Notes: generated by a model from the letters alone, not told the origin. DNA of 64,000 nt from an uncultured Eubacteriales bacterium (GCA_900550955.1 URUF01000001.1:42920-106919); one strand, 5' to 3'; counted from the stretch's first letter, positions 8,216-17,936 are shown. Translations and numbers: made by a program.

Positions 8216-9547
8216 TTACGCCTCGTCCATCCAGCTATCCAGCGTGCGCGCCAGCTCGGGGTAGGCATAGCCGTTCACCTGGGCCTGCCGCTTTGCCGCA
8301 AGCAGCGGCTTGCCAAGCTTCCATTGCCGCACCAATTCTGCAAGGTAACGCCCAAGCGCCGCTTCGTCCTCTTGGGCGCAGGCCGCCTCACAGCACAGGC
8401 CCATGCCGGTTTCCTGCAAAACGCGCTTCACGCCGCTATCCGGCGCGTCGCCCGCCATGCAGCAAACAATGGGCTTGTCCATCATCATGTATTCAAACAG
8501 CTTGCCCGTAAGGATGCCCCTTTGCGCCTGCATGTGCCAGGAAGCCATAAGCAGGATATCCGCGCCCTGCTGCAAGCGGATGGATTCATCCCGCTTGACC
8601 AGGCCGTGATCCTCCACGCAGCCCTCCAGCCCGCACTGCGCCGCCTGCGCGCGAAACAGCGCGCTCTCGCTGCCGGCATATACCAGGCTGAGCCGTTCAG
8701 GCGGCAGCGCGCCCCCGTCAATCAGCGCGCGCAGGGCGCGGAACATGGGGGTGATATCGCGGCTGGCCAGGTTGCGCCTGCCCATGCTGAGCGTGCCGCA
8801 GTAAACCACGCGCAGCCTGCCGTCCCCCGCGGGCGCGCTGGCGGCGGGCAAATCCTCCCGGTCATACCCATTGGAGAGTACGCGCCCCACGTCCTGAAAA
8901 TTCATCATTTCCAAAAAGCCCTGGGATACGGCAGACAGCACATCCGCCTCCCGGCGCAGCATGCGCATATAGCGCGCCTTGCGCCCGGCCTGCCACCCAA
9001 AGGACAGGTTTACCTCGTCACGAAAATCCGCAATCCATTTCCGGGCGATTCCCCGGCGCTTCGCCTCGCGGGCAATTTCATGCACGCTAAAGGGCGCATA
9101 GGTGGAAAACACAACGTCGTAGGGGCCGTTTAGGCGCTTGAGCTCGCCTATGGCGCGATGGGCGAAGCTGCGGTCCGCCAGCCACCACAGGTACAGATAG
9201 GCCGCGTCCGCCGCCCGGTGAAGAAGCGAGGCTTTTTTTCCGGCCCCGCCCTTTGGCGCGGCGGCGGGCTTTGAAGCGCCCTGCGCGGCTGGCCTGCCCC
9301 GCTTGCGCGCCTTCCATGCGCGCAGCGGGTTCCACTCGCGCACCACATGCACGTCCGTCAGCTCGCGCATATCGCGCTCCAGCGTAGGGTCCTTCAGGCC
9401 CGTCATGCCAACGCCGCAAATCACCGTTACCTCATGGCCCATGCGGGCAAGGTATTTGGCCAGCTTGGTGGGCCGCACCGCGCCAATGGCGTTTTGCGGG
9501 CCAAAATAATAGCTGATGAGTAAAATGCGCTTCCTGGGCTGCGCCAT
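8216..9547 (-). CDS. Glycosyltransferase, GT-B fold (family 4-like)
   Basis: A 443-residue cytoplasmic glycosyltransferase. The N-terminal domain begins RILLISYYFGPQNAIGAVRP, then LAKYLARMGHEVTVIC, the usual acceptor-side Rossmann start. The linker VLSNGYDREDL and the C-terminal TGKLFEYMMMDKPIVCCMAG are donor-domain motifs. An Ala/Lys-rich insertion (about residues 85-110) separates parts of the N-domain. The start was set at MAQPRKR because GGGAGGAC stands directly before it; the longer frame adds 57 unlikely residues. It is the last glycosyltransferase in the exopolysaccharide run. Sugar specificity cannot be read from sequence. Confidence 0.83.
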   Translation of the reverse strand: MAQPRKRILLISYYFGPQNAIGAVRPTKLAKYLARMGHEVTVICGVGMTGLKDPTLERDMRELTDVHVVREWNPLRAWKARKRGRPAAQGASKPAAAPKGGAGKKASLLHRAADAAYLYLWWLADRSFAHRAIGELKRLNGPYDVVFSTYAPFSVHEIAREAKRRGIARKWIADFRDEVNLSFGWQAGRKARYMRMLRREADVLSAVSQGFLEMMNFQDVGRVLSNGYDREDLPAASAPAGDGRLRVVYCGTLSMGRRNLASRDITPMFRALRALIDGGALPPERLSLVYAGSESALFRAQAAQCGLEGCVEDHGLVKRDESIRLQQGADILLMASWHMQAQRGILTGKLFEYMMMDKPIVCCMAGDAPDSGVKRVLQETGMGLCCEAACAQEDEAALGRYLAELVRQWKLGKPLLAAKRQAQVNGYAYPELARTLDSWMDEA

Positions 9548-9569
9548 GTCCTCCCGTCCCCTTTCACCC

Positions 9570-10838
9570 TTATTTTGCGCGGGCTCCCGCGCGCCCGGCC
9601 TGCTCGGGAAACAGCCTGGGCAAAAGCGCCGCGCTGCAATAATACTTATCCCAGCGGCGCTTGGCGGCGCTGCGCATACGCTCCGCCCGCTCGCGCGGGA
9701 GCGAAGCCAGCTGTTCAAGCGCGTTAAGCACGCCCTGAGCGCCCTCGGCAGGGTCGTACAGGTAGCCGACGTCCGGCGTAACCAGCTCTGGAATGCCGCC
9801 CACGCGGGGGGCGATCACCGGTATGCCGTGCCGCATGGCCTCCATGATGGAAATAGGCACGCCCTCCTTGCGGCTGGTGTTCACAAACACGTCAAAGGCC
9901 TTGGTATCGTAAATCTGCTGGATGCGCGCGGAATCCAGCGTGCCCAGCAGCTCGCAGATCACGTTCTCCTTGGGGTCCAGCTTTTCGGAAATCATCCTGC
10001 GCAGCGCGTCCTCGCCCTCGCCGCCGCCGATATGCGTCCAGCACACGGGGCCGCCCTGCCAGTTTGCCAGCGCTTCCGCCAGCAGGTGCACCTGCTTGAT
10101 GGGGATAAGCATGGCGCAGCTCACCACGCGCATAACGCCCTGCGTGTACATGGGCGCCTCGCGCGGGGTTTCCACAGGCTCCCCGCCGGAGCCCATCGCC
10201 AGCACATGCAGCTTGCGCTTGTCTACCCTGCCAGCCATATAGGACAAATACTGCTGCCGCGCCGTTTTGCTGATCAAGTAGAGGCCGTCCGCCTCATCCG
10301 CAATGCGCCGCTTCATCAAATAGGGGTTCAGCGGATTGCGTTCCGTATCGATATCGTAGGCATGGCCGCGCACCACGCAGCGCACGCGCGGATGGCGGCG
10401 TTTGCTCAGCGCGGCGGCATAGCCGTCAAAGCTCATCCAGCAGGAATACAGCGTGGTGCGCGGGGCCGGGTGATGCTTCAGTAGCCATTCCGTCCAGTAA
10501 TGCATCTTCAAGCCGCGCTGGGTAAAGGCCGCCAGCTTGAGCGCGGCAAGGGGCGTAAGGGCATGCTCCTTCGCCATACGGCTCAGCTCGCGCCACAGGT
10601 CGCGCGTAAAGGGCGCGCGCAGCCAGGCGCGCAGCCCGGCCATGCCGGGGCGCACCGTAGTAAGGGTGTTGCGGCCCGTTTCATCGCCAGGCTGAAAGGT
10701 GCGCACGCCATAGTAGCTCACCAGCATAACCTGGTCAAAGTGACGCATGAGCCAAGGCAGCTCCTGCATCATAAAGGGGTTGGCCCGTCCATCGGCCTGT
10801 ATGCCGCAGTTGCTCAAATAGATCAGCGCGCCCGGCAT
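9570..10838 (-). CDS. Glycosyltransferase family 4
   Basis: A 422-residue GT-B glycosyltransferase. The hallmark donor-binding EX7E motif is EGVPISIMEAM (near residue 325), followed by HGIPVIAPRVGGIPELV. The N-terminal part (IYLSNCGIQADGRANPFMMQ) is adapted to an unknown acceptor. Its start overlaps the end of the upstream glycosyltransferase by 16 bases, which indicates translational coupling in the exopolysaccharide operon. Confidence 0.87.
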   Translation of the reverse strand: MPGALIYLSNCGIQADGRANPFMMQELPWLMRHFDQVMLVSYYGVRTFQPGDETGRNTLTTVRPGMAGLRAWLRAPFTRDLWRELSRMAKEHALTPLAALKLAAFTQRGLKMHYWTEWLLKHHPAPRTTLYSCWMSFDGYAAALSKRRHPRVRCVVRGHAYDIDTERNPLNPYLMKRRIADEADGLYLISKTARQQYLSYMAGRVDKRKLHVLAMGSGGEPVETPREAPMYTQGVMRVVSCAMLIPIKQVHLLAEALANWQGGPVCWTHIGGGEGEDALRRMISEKLDPKENVICELLGTLDSARIQQIYDTKAFDVFVNTSRKEGVPISIMEAMRHGIPVIAPRVGGIPELVTPDVGYLYDPAEGAQGVLNALEQLASLPRERAERMRSAAKRRWDKYYCSAALLPRLFPEQAGRAGARAK

Positions 10839-11971
10839 GCGATTCCCACCTTTCCAAACGCCTCTTTCAGCACGCCCTGCCAGGACATGCGCTCCCTGGC
10901 ATAGGCGCGCATCAGGGCAGGGGCTTGCGCGTCCGCCTTCGCGCGCATGGCAAAGGCCACAATGGGTTCCAAATCAAGGGGCGTATCGTCGTTCGCCAGC
11001 TTCAGGCAAAAGCGCGGCTCCTTGGGAATGGAGGGATCCTCCACCGCGTACACAAAGGGCAGCCCCCTCGCCATATATTCGCGCAGCTTGAGCGTCATGC
11101 TCACATACTGCTTTTTGCGGTACAGGCCCAGGCCGCCCACGCCCACGTCGCATTGTGCCGCCACGCCGTCCAGCGCCCCGCCATGCAGCTCGCCATAAAA
11201 CAGCACGCGGTCCTCCAGCCCTTTTTCCCGAACCAGGCGCTTCCATTGCGCAAGCGAGCCGTCGCCCTCGCCGCCCACCATATGAACGGTGACCGTTTCC
11301 TTGCCATGGTAGCGCGCAAGCGCCTCGATCAGCCGGTCATAGCCCTGCCAGTTGGACATGCTGGCCAGGGCCAGCAGCCCGATATCCCGCTCCCCGCGCG
11401 GGGCGTGCATGGGCAAGCCGTCCACGTCCACGCCGTTCAAAATGTTCATGGCGGGCCTGCCGCCAAGCGTTCCATCGCAGGGGTCGCCAATCAGGGTATA
11501 CAGGTCGATCATCGGCTCGATACGCCGGAACACCCATGCGTTATAGGCAAATACGGGCCTGCGTATCAGGGAGGTGACCTTGCCGTTTTCAAAAGGATAG
11601 GTGGGATGCTCCACAATCAGCTTCCCCCCGCGGGCCTTGTGCCGCCCAAGCGCATCGGGCGCGTTGGAAAACACCGGCATAAAGCGCATATAGATCAAAT
11701 CAAACGGGCGGATGTCCAGCGCGCGCTTTAGCGCGGCCATCAAATCCACATACAGCGCCGTAACGGCGTAGCCCGGCATGCGGGCGAGCGCGCAGCGTTT
11801 CAGAAGCGTGCGCTCCCCGCCGCGGCACAGCCACATCCCCTGCCCGTTCCAGCCGATGAAGTACGCCTGATGCCCAAGCGCCTCCGCCGCGGCCATCTGG
11901 CCGCGGAATTTGCTGGTCAGGTTATCCTGCCCGTCCAGCGGGCTGCGCATCAAAAACAAAATGGACGCCAA
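10823..11971 (-). CDS. Glycosyltransferase (GT4-like), TTG start
   Basis: A 382-residue GT-B glycosyltransferase. It starts ILFLMRSPLDGQDNLTSKFR, with the two halves joined near residue 190 (GLLALASMSNWQGYDRLIEA), and has LREYMARGLPFVYAVED in the donor domain. The EX7E motif is weak. The start codon is TTG at 11971 with GGAGG nine bases upstream. It overlaps the next gene by 16 bases. It is part of the exopolysaccharide run; its sugar is unknown. Confidence 0.82.
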   Translation of the reverse strand: MASILFLMRSPLDGQDNLTSKFRGQMAAAEALGHQAYFIGWNGQGMWLCRGGERTLLKRCALARMPGYAVTALYVDLMAALKRALDIRPFDLIYMRFMPVFSNAPDALGRHKARGGKLIVEHPTYPFENGKVTSLIRRPVFAYNAWVFRRIEPMIDLYTLIGDPCDGTLGGRPAMNILNGVDVDGLPMHAPRGERDIGLLALASMSNWQGYDRLIEALARYHGKETVTVHMVGGEGDGSLAQWKRLVREKGLEDRVLFYGELHGGALDGVAAQCDVGVGGLGLYRKKQYVSMTLKLREYMARGLPFVYAVEDPSIPKEPRFCLKLANDDTPLDLEPIVAFAMRAKADAQAPALMRAYARERMSWQGVLKEAFGKVGIACRAR

Positions 11972-12000
11972 CGGGCGCTTCCTCCTTTATTTCCCGCGCT

Positions 12001-13122
12001 TCAGTCCCTAGCAAGCAACTCCTGGTACAGCGCGGCCATTTGGCGCAGCGCCTCGTCCAAGCTATATCCCTGCATCACGCGGCGGTTGCGGTTTCCCATC
12101 TCGCGGCGCAGCGGCGCATCCGCCATCAGCCGCTTCACGTCCTCAGAAAAACCCTTCCAATCGCGGGGCGCGTTCAAATAGCCTCCCTCGCCAGGCTGAA
12201 TCAAATCGGCATTGCCGCGCACGTTGCTTACCACGCAGGGCAGCCCCGCGGCCATGGCCTCCATCTGGGCGACGGGCAGCCCTTCCTGCAACGAAGGGAA
12301 CAGAAAGATATCCGACGCGCGCAGCAGCGCCGGCACATCCCGGCGGAAGCCCAAAAAGTGCGCGCGCTCCGCCATGCCCAATTCCCCGGCCAGGGCTTTC
12401 AGCGCCTCCTCGCGCTCCCCCACGCCGCAAAACAGCAGATGCGCCCTTTCAAGCGGGGCCACGGCGCGCAGCGCCGTTTCGTGGTTCTTGCGCACGCTGT
12501 GCTCGCCCACGCAAATAACGGCCGTATCCTCCTCGCCTAGGCCCAGGGCCCGCCGTACCGCCGCGCAATCCAGCGGCCCCTCAAAGCGCGTTAAATCCAC
12601 GCCCACGCCGCTCACCAGGGCCGTCTTTTGGGCGTGGAAGCGCCGGGCGCGGGCATAGTCCTCGCCGTTGATGGTGATGAGCAGATCGGTAAACCGGCTC
12701 AAAAACCGCTCCACGGGATAAAACAAAAGCCAGTTTTTCACCGGCGCGCCGGTAAAGAAATGAAAGCCGTGCGCGGTATAAACAACCTTCGTGCCCCGCC
12801 TGCGCGCCCGGCGCGCGGCCAGCCGCCCCAGCATGCCGCCCACCGGCGTGTTGCAGTGGATCAGGCTATATCCGCCCTCGTCAATCAGCCTTTTGAGCTG
12901 CCCAAATACCTTTACGTTGGATACGGAGAACGGCGAGCGGGAAAACGGCAGCTCAATGAAGCGGTCGCAGCCCGGCACGCTTTCAACGGGTTCGGGCATA
13001 TCGTTGCGGCAGCAAAGGTGCACCTCGTACCCCTGCTCCTGAAACCAGCGCATGTAGGGCACATGGAACACCAGCACATGCGCGCGCAGCACCGTGGCCA
13101 CAAACAGCACCCTTGGCTTCAT
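12001..13122 (-). CDS. Glycosyltransferase family 4 (capsular type)
   Basis: A 373-residue GT4 enzyme. The N-terminus (VLFVATVLRAHVLVFHVPYM), the phrase YTAHGFHFFTGAP and the donor-site EGLPVAQMEAMAAGLPCVVS match enzymes that extend undecaprenyl-linked sugars in capsule and teichuronic-type polymers. GGAGG precedes the ATG. Its start overlaps the epimerase stop by 4 bases. As it directly follows the initiating transferase and epimerase it is a candidate for the second-sugar step; that is inferred from position. Confidence 0.87.
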   Translation of the reverse strand: MKPRVLFVATVLRAHVLVFHVPYMRWFQEQGYEVHLCCRNDMPEPVESVPGCDRFIELPFSRSPFSVSNVKVFGQLKRLIDEGGYSLIHCNTPVGGMLGRLAARRARRRGTKVVYTAHGFHFFTGAPVKNWLLFYPVERFLSRFTDLLITINGEDYARARRFHAQKTALVSGVGVDLTRFEGPLDCAAVRRALGLGEEDTAVICVGEHSVRKNHETALRAVAPLERAHLLFCGVGEREEALKALAGELGMAERAHFLGFRRDVPALLRASDIFLFPSLQEGLPVAQMEAMAAGLPCVVSNVRGNADLIQPGEGGYLNAPRDWKGFSEDVKRLMADAPLRREMGNRNRRVMQGYSLDEALRQMAALYQELLARD

Positions 13123-13970
13123 AGCTTCCCCTCCGTCAGCCGGATGGTTTCTGCAAAAGAGGGCTGGGGCTCGTCCGCAAAGGCCGCGCTCATGGCCTGG
13201 TCATAGGTCAGGGTGCCAAACGCCTTGCCAAGCGCCGTTACGCGCCGCGCAAGCAGCCCGATAAGCCAGCCAAGCCCCGGCACAAGGCGCAGCCGCCTGC
13301 CGTGGCAGCGGGCGATTTCCCGCATCATATCGCAGGTGCACACATATTCGCGGTTCTGGGGAAAGTACAGGCCGCCCTCCCCGCTTTCCAAAAGCCTTTT
13401 CACAAAGCCGCACAGCACGTCGATATGCAGCATGCTGCGCTCGTTTTTCACCCCGGGAAATATCGAAACGCTCCTGGCCAGCGCCGAAAGCCTTGGGTAA
13501 TTGCCCCGGCAGCCCCGCCCGTAAATCATGGGCGGGCGCAGGATCGCCACGCGGAATCCGTCGCCGTCAAGGGCGGCAAGCTCCTGCTCGGCCCGCCATT
13601 TGCTTATGCCATAGCCGGTAACGGGCGCGGGCTGCGTATCCGCCGTAATGCGCCCGCAAGCGAGCCCATACACGCTCATGCTGCTGAAAAATACAAACTG
13701 CCTTGCGCCCCGCGCCTTGGCCTCCCGGGCCGCCTCCACCGCAAGCGCCCGGTTTACCTGGTCGTAAAGGGGGCGGTTTTCCTCCGTTTCACGCTGGTGG
13801 GCGATTCCCGCCACGTGGATTACCGCGTCGCAGCCCGAAAGCGCGTCCCTGTTCCAATCGCCGCGCATATCCGCTTCCCGCACGTCAAACCGCTCGGGGA
13901 AGCGCGCCAGCCACGCCGCGATGTGCGTGCCAATGTAGCTGCCCGCGCCGGTAACAACCACCCGCATCAT
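13119..13970 (-). CDS. NAD-dependent epimerase/dehydratase (extended SDR)
   Basis: A 283-residue nucleotide-sugar enzyme. It has the NAD-binding VVVTGAGSYIGTHIA at the start, HVAGIAHQRE, the serine of SSMSVYG and the catalytic YxxxK as YGISKWRAE. It resembles UDP-glucose 4-epimerase and WbpV/GalE-like proteins of polysaccharide loci but is shorter than classical GalE (about 330 residues). It probably supplies an epimerised sugar to the neighbouring glycosyltransferases. It overlaps both neighbours by 4 bases. Confidence 0.85.
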   Translation of the reverse strand: MMRVVVTGAGSYIGTHIAAWLARFPERFDVREADMRGDWNRDALSGCDAVIHVAGIAHQRETEENRPLYDQVNRALAVEAAREAKARGARQFVFFSSMSVYGLACGRITADTQPAPVTGYGISKWRAEQELAALDGDGFRVAILRPPMIYGRGCRGNYPRLSALARSVSIFPGVKNERSMLHIDVLCGFVKRLLESGEGGLYFPQNREYVCTCDMMREIARCHGRRLRLVPGLGWLIGLLARRVTALGKAFGTLTYDQAMSAAFADEPQPSFAETIRLTEGKL

Positions 13971-14599
13971 GGCTTGTCCTCCCTGGAGCCGCCGGGATTG
14001 GCCCTGTCCTCATGGCCCTCCACAATGCCCTGGCGGTTAACCACCTTCACAAGGGTGAGCAAAAAGCACTTTACATCAAACCAAAAGCTGATATTTTTGG
14101 CGTATTCCGCGTCGCGGCGGGCCTTTTTTTCCAGGTCGCGGCTCAAATAATCGCGCCCGTTTACCTGCGCCCAGCCGCTAAGGCCCGGGCGCACGCCGCT
14201 GGCCCCGTAGCGGTCGCGCAGCTCCATAAGGTCATATTGATTCCACAGCGCGGGCCGGGGCCCAATCAGCGACATATCCCCCTTGAGGATGTTCCACAGC
14301 TGGGGCAGCTCGTCCAGGCTGGTTTTGCGAAGGATTTTGCCCAGCGGCGTAATGTACCCGCCCGCCCCGCGCAGATCGTTGGTGGGCACGTCATGCGGCG
14401 CGTCCGCGCGCATGGAGCGGAACTTGTAGATATCAAACAGCGCCTTGTCCTTGCCGTAGCGCTTTTGGGAAAAAATTACCGGGCCGGGGCTGTCCAGCTT
14501 GATCAGTACCGCTATCAGCAAAAACAACGGGCTAAGCACCGCCATGCTTACCACGGAGAAGACCACATCCAGCGCCCGTTTGACGTATCTTTCGTACAT
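13967..14599 (-). CDS. Initiating sugar transferase of exopolysaccharide synthesis
   Basis: A 210-residue polyprenyl-phosphate sugar-1-phosphate transferase. It has one N-terminal membrane segment (VVFSVVSMAVLSPLFLLIAV) and then the family block: SPGPVIFSQKRYG, YKFRSMR, LRKTSLDELPQLWNILKGD, SLIGPRP and RPGLSGWAQVNGR. This is the short, monotopic form, which loads the first sugar onto undecaprenyl phosphate. Its RBS GGAGG overlaps the end of leuA three bases upstream, so leuA and the polysaccharide genes may share a transcript. Confidence 0.93.
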   Translation of the reverse strand: MYERYVKRALDVVFSVVSMAVLSPLFLLIAVLIKLDSPGPVIFSQKRYGKDKALFDIYKFRSMRADAPHDVPTNDLRGAGGYITPLGKILRKTSLDELPQLWNILKGDMSLIGPRPALWNQYDLMELRDRYGASGVRPGLSGWAQVNGRDYLSRDLEKKARRDAEYAKNISFWFDVKCFLLTLVKVVNRQGIVEGHEDRANPGGSREDKP

Positions 14600-14602
14600 A
14601 GG

Positions 14603-16147
14603 TTACTCCTCCGCCCTGTGCTTGGCGTGCTTTTCCTGCTCGGCGCGCGCCTCGACGAGGCGGTTGACGGCGTTCAAATAGGCCAGGCAGCTGGCCTCGA
14701 TAATATCGGTGGATACGCCCTTGCCAAGCATCACCCAGCCCGCGCCGCGCACGCGCACCGTCACCTCGCCCAGGGCGTCCTCGCCCTCGGTTACGGCGCG
14801 CAGCTGGTAGCTTTCCAGCTTGCACCTAAGCCCCGTGATCTGGTCTACCGCGTGGAAGCAGGCTTCCACCGGGCCGTCCCCGCAATCCGCGCGGGTGATG
14901 ATATCCGTTTCCCGCTGCAAGCTCACCGTCGCGGTGGAGGTCATGCGGTTGCCGCTGAAAATCTGGAAGGAATGCATGCGGTACATGCCCCTTGCGCCAT
15001 GCATCTGTTCGCGGCAAATAGCCATCACGTCGCGCTCGGTAATATCCTTCTTGCGGTCGGCCAGCTCCTTGAACTTTTCAAAGGCGCGGTTAAGCTCGTG
15101 CTCCGTTAGCTCAAAGCCCAGCTCCATGGCGTGCTCGCGCAGCGCATGGCGGCCGCTCAGCTTGCCCAGCACCACCCCGCCCTGCGGGATGCCCAGCTCC
15201 TCGGGCTTCATAATTTCGTAGGTGGCGCGTTCCTTCAACACGCCGTGCTGATGGATGCCGCTTTGGTGCACAAAGGCGTTGGCCCCCACCACCGCCTTAT
15301 TGGGCTGTATCTCCATGCCGGAGAGCCCGGCGGCCAGGCGGCTCACGCGGTAAAGCTCGCGGGTATTCAGGTTGTCGCGCAGGCCGTAAACATCCCGGCG
15401 CGTGCGCAGGCCCATCACAATTTCATCCAGCGGCGCGTTGCCCGCCCGCTCGCCCAGGCCGTTAATGGTGCATTCCACCTGCCGCGCGCCGCGCCGCAGC
15501 GCCTCCAGGGTGGTAGCGGTAGCCAATCCCAAATCGTTATGGCAATGCGTGGACAGGATAACCTCCCGGCTGCCCACCACATGCTCCTTCACCCCGGCAA
15601 TCAGCGCGCCGTACTCGTTTACGGTGGCATAGCCCACGGTATCCGGGATATTGATGGTGCCCGCGCCCGCCTCGATGGCGGCGGCGCATACCTGGTACAG
15701 GAAATCCGGCTCTGTGCGGGTGGCGTCCTCGCAGCTGAATTCCACATCGGCGCACAGCGAACGGGCCAGCGCAACGCCGCGCACCGCGGCCTCCAGCACC
15801 TGCTCGCGCGTCATGTTCAGCTTGGCGGCGCGATGCACGGGGCTTGTGGCGATAAACACATGGATGCGCGGCTTTACCGCGTCTTTAAGCGCGTCCGCGG
15901 CGGCGCGGATATCGCTTTCCACGCAGCGCGCCAAAGAGCACACGCCTGTGCGCACGGTACGGCTTACCGCGCGCACGGCCTCAAAATCCCCCGGGCTGGC
16001 GCCGGCGAAGCCTGCCTCAATCATATCCACGCCCAGAGCCTCCAGGTTGCGCGCAAGATCCACCTTCTCCGCAAGCTGAAAGCTAACGCCGGGGGTTTGC
16101 TCGCCGTCCCTGAGCGTGGTATCGAAAAACAGCACCGTATCCTGCAT
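14603..16147 (-). CDS. leuA: 2-isopropylmalate synthase
   Basis: LeuA condenses acetyl-CoA with 2-oxoisovalerate in the first committed step of leucine synthesis. The 514-residue protein has the catalytic start FFDTTLRDGEQTPGVSF, the metal-binding STHCHNDLG and the stretch GLGERAGNAPLDE, then the C-terminal regulatory (leucine-binding) domain from about residue 385. Length is that of full LeuA, and the beta-strand HQSGIHQHGV is present, so it is LeuA and not homocitrate synthase, though citramalate synthase cannot be fully excluded. No other leu genes are nearby. GGAGG precedes the ATG. Confidence 0.92.
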   Translation of the reverse strand: MQDTVLFFDTTLRDGEQTPGVSFQLAEKVDLARNLEALGVDMIEAGFAGASPGDFEAVRAVSRTVRTGVCSLARCVESDIRAAADALKDAVKPRIHVFIATSPVHRAAKLNMTREQVLEAAVRGVALARSLCADVEFSCEDATRTEPDFLYQVCAAAIEAGAGTINIPDTVGYATVNEYGALIAGVKEHVVGSREVILSTHCHNDLGLATATTLEALRRGARQVECTINGLGERAGNAPLDEIVMGLRTRRDVYGLRDNLNTRELYRVSRLAAGLSGMEIQPNKAVVGANAFVHQSGIHQHGVLKERATYEIMKPEELGIPQGGVVLGKLSGRHALREHAMELGFELTEHELNRAFEKFKELADRKKDITERDVMAICREQMHGARGMYRMHSFQIFSGNRMTSTATVSLQRETDIITRADCGDGPVEACFHAVDQITGLRCKLESYQLRAVTEGEDALGEVTVRVRGAGWVMLGKGVSTDIIEASCLAYLNAVNRLVEARAEQEKHAKHRAEE

Positions 16148-16158
16148 GGATGCCTCCG

Positions 16159-16518
16159 TTACTCAAGGCATATCAGCGGCAGCAGCTTTTCAAGCGTTCG
16201 GCTGCCAATGCCCGTTACGTTCATCAAATCCTCGGGGTAATGGAAGGGGCCGTTGCGCTCGCGCTCCTCCACAATGCGGCGGGCAATTACCTCGCCCACG
16301 CCGGGCAGCGCGTCCAGCTCGTCCACACCGGCGGTGTTCACGTTCACCGGGCCGCCGGGCCTAAGCGCCGGCACAGGCGTTGCGGCGCGGGCAGCGCGCG
16401 GGGCGCTTTGCCGGTAGGAAACGCCCGCCCGCGGCTGGATATGCCCAATCAGCAGGGCGCAGGCGGCCAGGGCTGCAAGCCCCGCCGCCCATCGCAGCGC
16501 CCGCGTGCCGCGCGGCAT
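16159..16518 (-). CDS. ComEA-like helix-hairpin-helix DNA-binding protein
   Basis: A 119-residue protein with an N-terminal membrane anchor (ALRWAAGLAALAACALLIG) and a C-terminal double helix-hairpin-helix: NVNTAGVDELDALPGVGEVI followed by YPEDLMNVTGIGSRTLEKL. It matches the DNA-receptor domain of ComEA but is shorter and lacks the N-terminal SLBB domain of full ComEA. A role in DNA uptake is plausible; no other com genes are in the window. It sits four bases after cysS. Confidence 0.85.
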   Translation of the reverse strand: MPRGTRALRWAAGLAALAACALLIGHIQPRAGVSYRQSAPRAARAATPVPALRPGGPVNVNTAGVDELDALPGVGEVIARRIVEERERNGPFHYPEDLMNVTGIGSRTLEKLLPLICLE

Positions 16519-16522
16519 GCGC

Positions 16523-17923
16523 TTACGCGCCTCCCTTGCGCACCTTCTGGCCCGCGGGGGTATCCTCCAAAATATAGCCCATGGCCTTGATCTGGTCGCG
16601 AAGCTCGTCGCTGCGCTTCCAGTCCTTGTTCTTGCGGGCCTGGGCGCGCTCGTCCACCATGGCCTGCACCTCGGGGCTTACGCCGTCATCCTGCTTCATC
16701 AAAAGGCCCAGCACGCCGCAAATGGCGTTCATCTTTTCCTGGCCGCACTGAACGGCCGCCCTGCTCACGCCCGCCTGGGGCAGCTTGTGCACGCTGCGCA
16801 CCAGCTCAAACAGCGCCGCCAGCGCGTCGGCTGTGTTCAGGTCGTCGTCCATGGCCGCGATGAACTTTTCCTCCGCCTTTCCGCACTCGTCCATAAAGGC
16901 GCGCTCCGCCTCGCTGGGCTCGCGCTCCTGCGCGTTTTTGGAAAGGAAGGCTAGCTGGTCGCGCGCGATATAGAGGCGCTCCAGGCTGCTGGCAGCCGCC
17001 TCGATAAGCTCGCGGCTAAAATTGATGGGGCTGCGGTAGTGCGCCGAGAGCATAAACATGCGCACGGCCTCCAGGTCATACTCCTTGGCGATATCGCGCA
17101 CGGTAAAGAAATTGCCCTTGGATTTGGACATCTTTTCGTTATCGATATTGATAAAGCCGTTATGCATCCAATAGTTCACATAGGGCTTGCCCGTAGCGCC
17201 GCTGGTTTGGGCGATCTCGTTTTCGTGATGCGGGAACAAAAGGTCCTTGCCGCCGCCGTGAATATCGAAGGTTTCGCCCAGGTAGGTGGTGCTCATGGCC
17301 GAGCACTCGATGTGCCAGCCGGGCCGTCCCATGCCCCAGGGGCTTTCCCAGGCGGGCTCGCCAGGCTTCTGCGCCTTCCACAGGGCAAAGTCCAGCGGAT
17401 CCTCCTTCTGCTCGCCTATATTTACGCGCGCGCCGTTTTCCAAATCCTCCAGGTTTTGGCCGCACAGGCAGCCATAGCTTGGGAAGGCCCTCACCCGGTA
17501 GTACACGTCGCCGTTTACGGCGTAAGCCAGGCCCTTATCCATCAGCCGCTCAATCAGCGCGATGATCTGGGGAATGTGCTCCGTGGCCCTGGGATGCACC
17601 GTGGCCGGGCGGATGCCCAGGGCCTTTGCGTCCACAAAGTATTCCGCGATGTACTTCTCCGCCACGTCCTTCACCGTAACGCCTTCCTCATTGGCGCGGC
17701 GGATCATCTTATCGTCGATATCGGTAAAGTTTTGCACGAAGGTTACTTCATAGCCCCGGTATTCCAGGTAGCGCCTAAGCACGTCAAATACGATAAAGGG
17801 CCGGGCGTTGCCAATGTGGAAGAAGTTATACACCGTGGGGCCGCAGGCATAAATGCCTACCTTTCCCTCATGAATGGGCTTGAAGGTTTCCTTTTTCCGG
17901 GTCATGCTGTTGTAAATCTGCAT
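16523..17923 (-). CDS. cysS: Cysteine-tRNA ligase
   Basis: Class I synthetase that charges tRNA-Cys. The 466-residue protein has the HIGH-type motif FFHIGNARPF, the zinc-binding WHIECSAMS, and the KMSKS loop EKMSKSKGNFFTVRD. AAAGGAG precedes the ATG. It directly follows cysE, a common Firmicute pairing that links cysteine synthesis with its use in translation. Confidence 0.97.
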   Translation of the reverse strand: MQIYNSMTRKKETFKPIHEGKVGIYACGPTVYNFFHIGNARPFIVFDVLRRYLEYRGYEVTFVQNFTDIDDKMIRRANEEGVTVKDVAEKYIAEYFVDAKALGIRPATVHPRATEHIPQIIALIERLMDKGLAYAVNGDVYYRVRAFPSYGCLCGQNLEDLENGARVNIGEQKEDPLDFALWKAQKPGEPAWESPWGMGRPGWHIECSAMSTTYLGETFDIHGGGKDLLFPHHENEIAQTSGATGKPYVNYWMHNGFINIDNEKMSKSKGNFFTVRDIAKEYDLEAVRMFMLSAHYRSPINFSRELIEAAASSLERLYIARDQLAFLSKNAQEREPSEAERAFMDECGKAEEKFIAAMDDDLNTADALAALFELVRSVHKLPQAGVSRAAVQCGQEKMNAICGVLGLLMKQDDGVSPEVQAMVDERAQARKNKDWKRSDELRDQIKAMGYILEDTPAGQKVRKGGA

Positions 17924-17936
17924 GGTATATGCTCCT

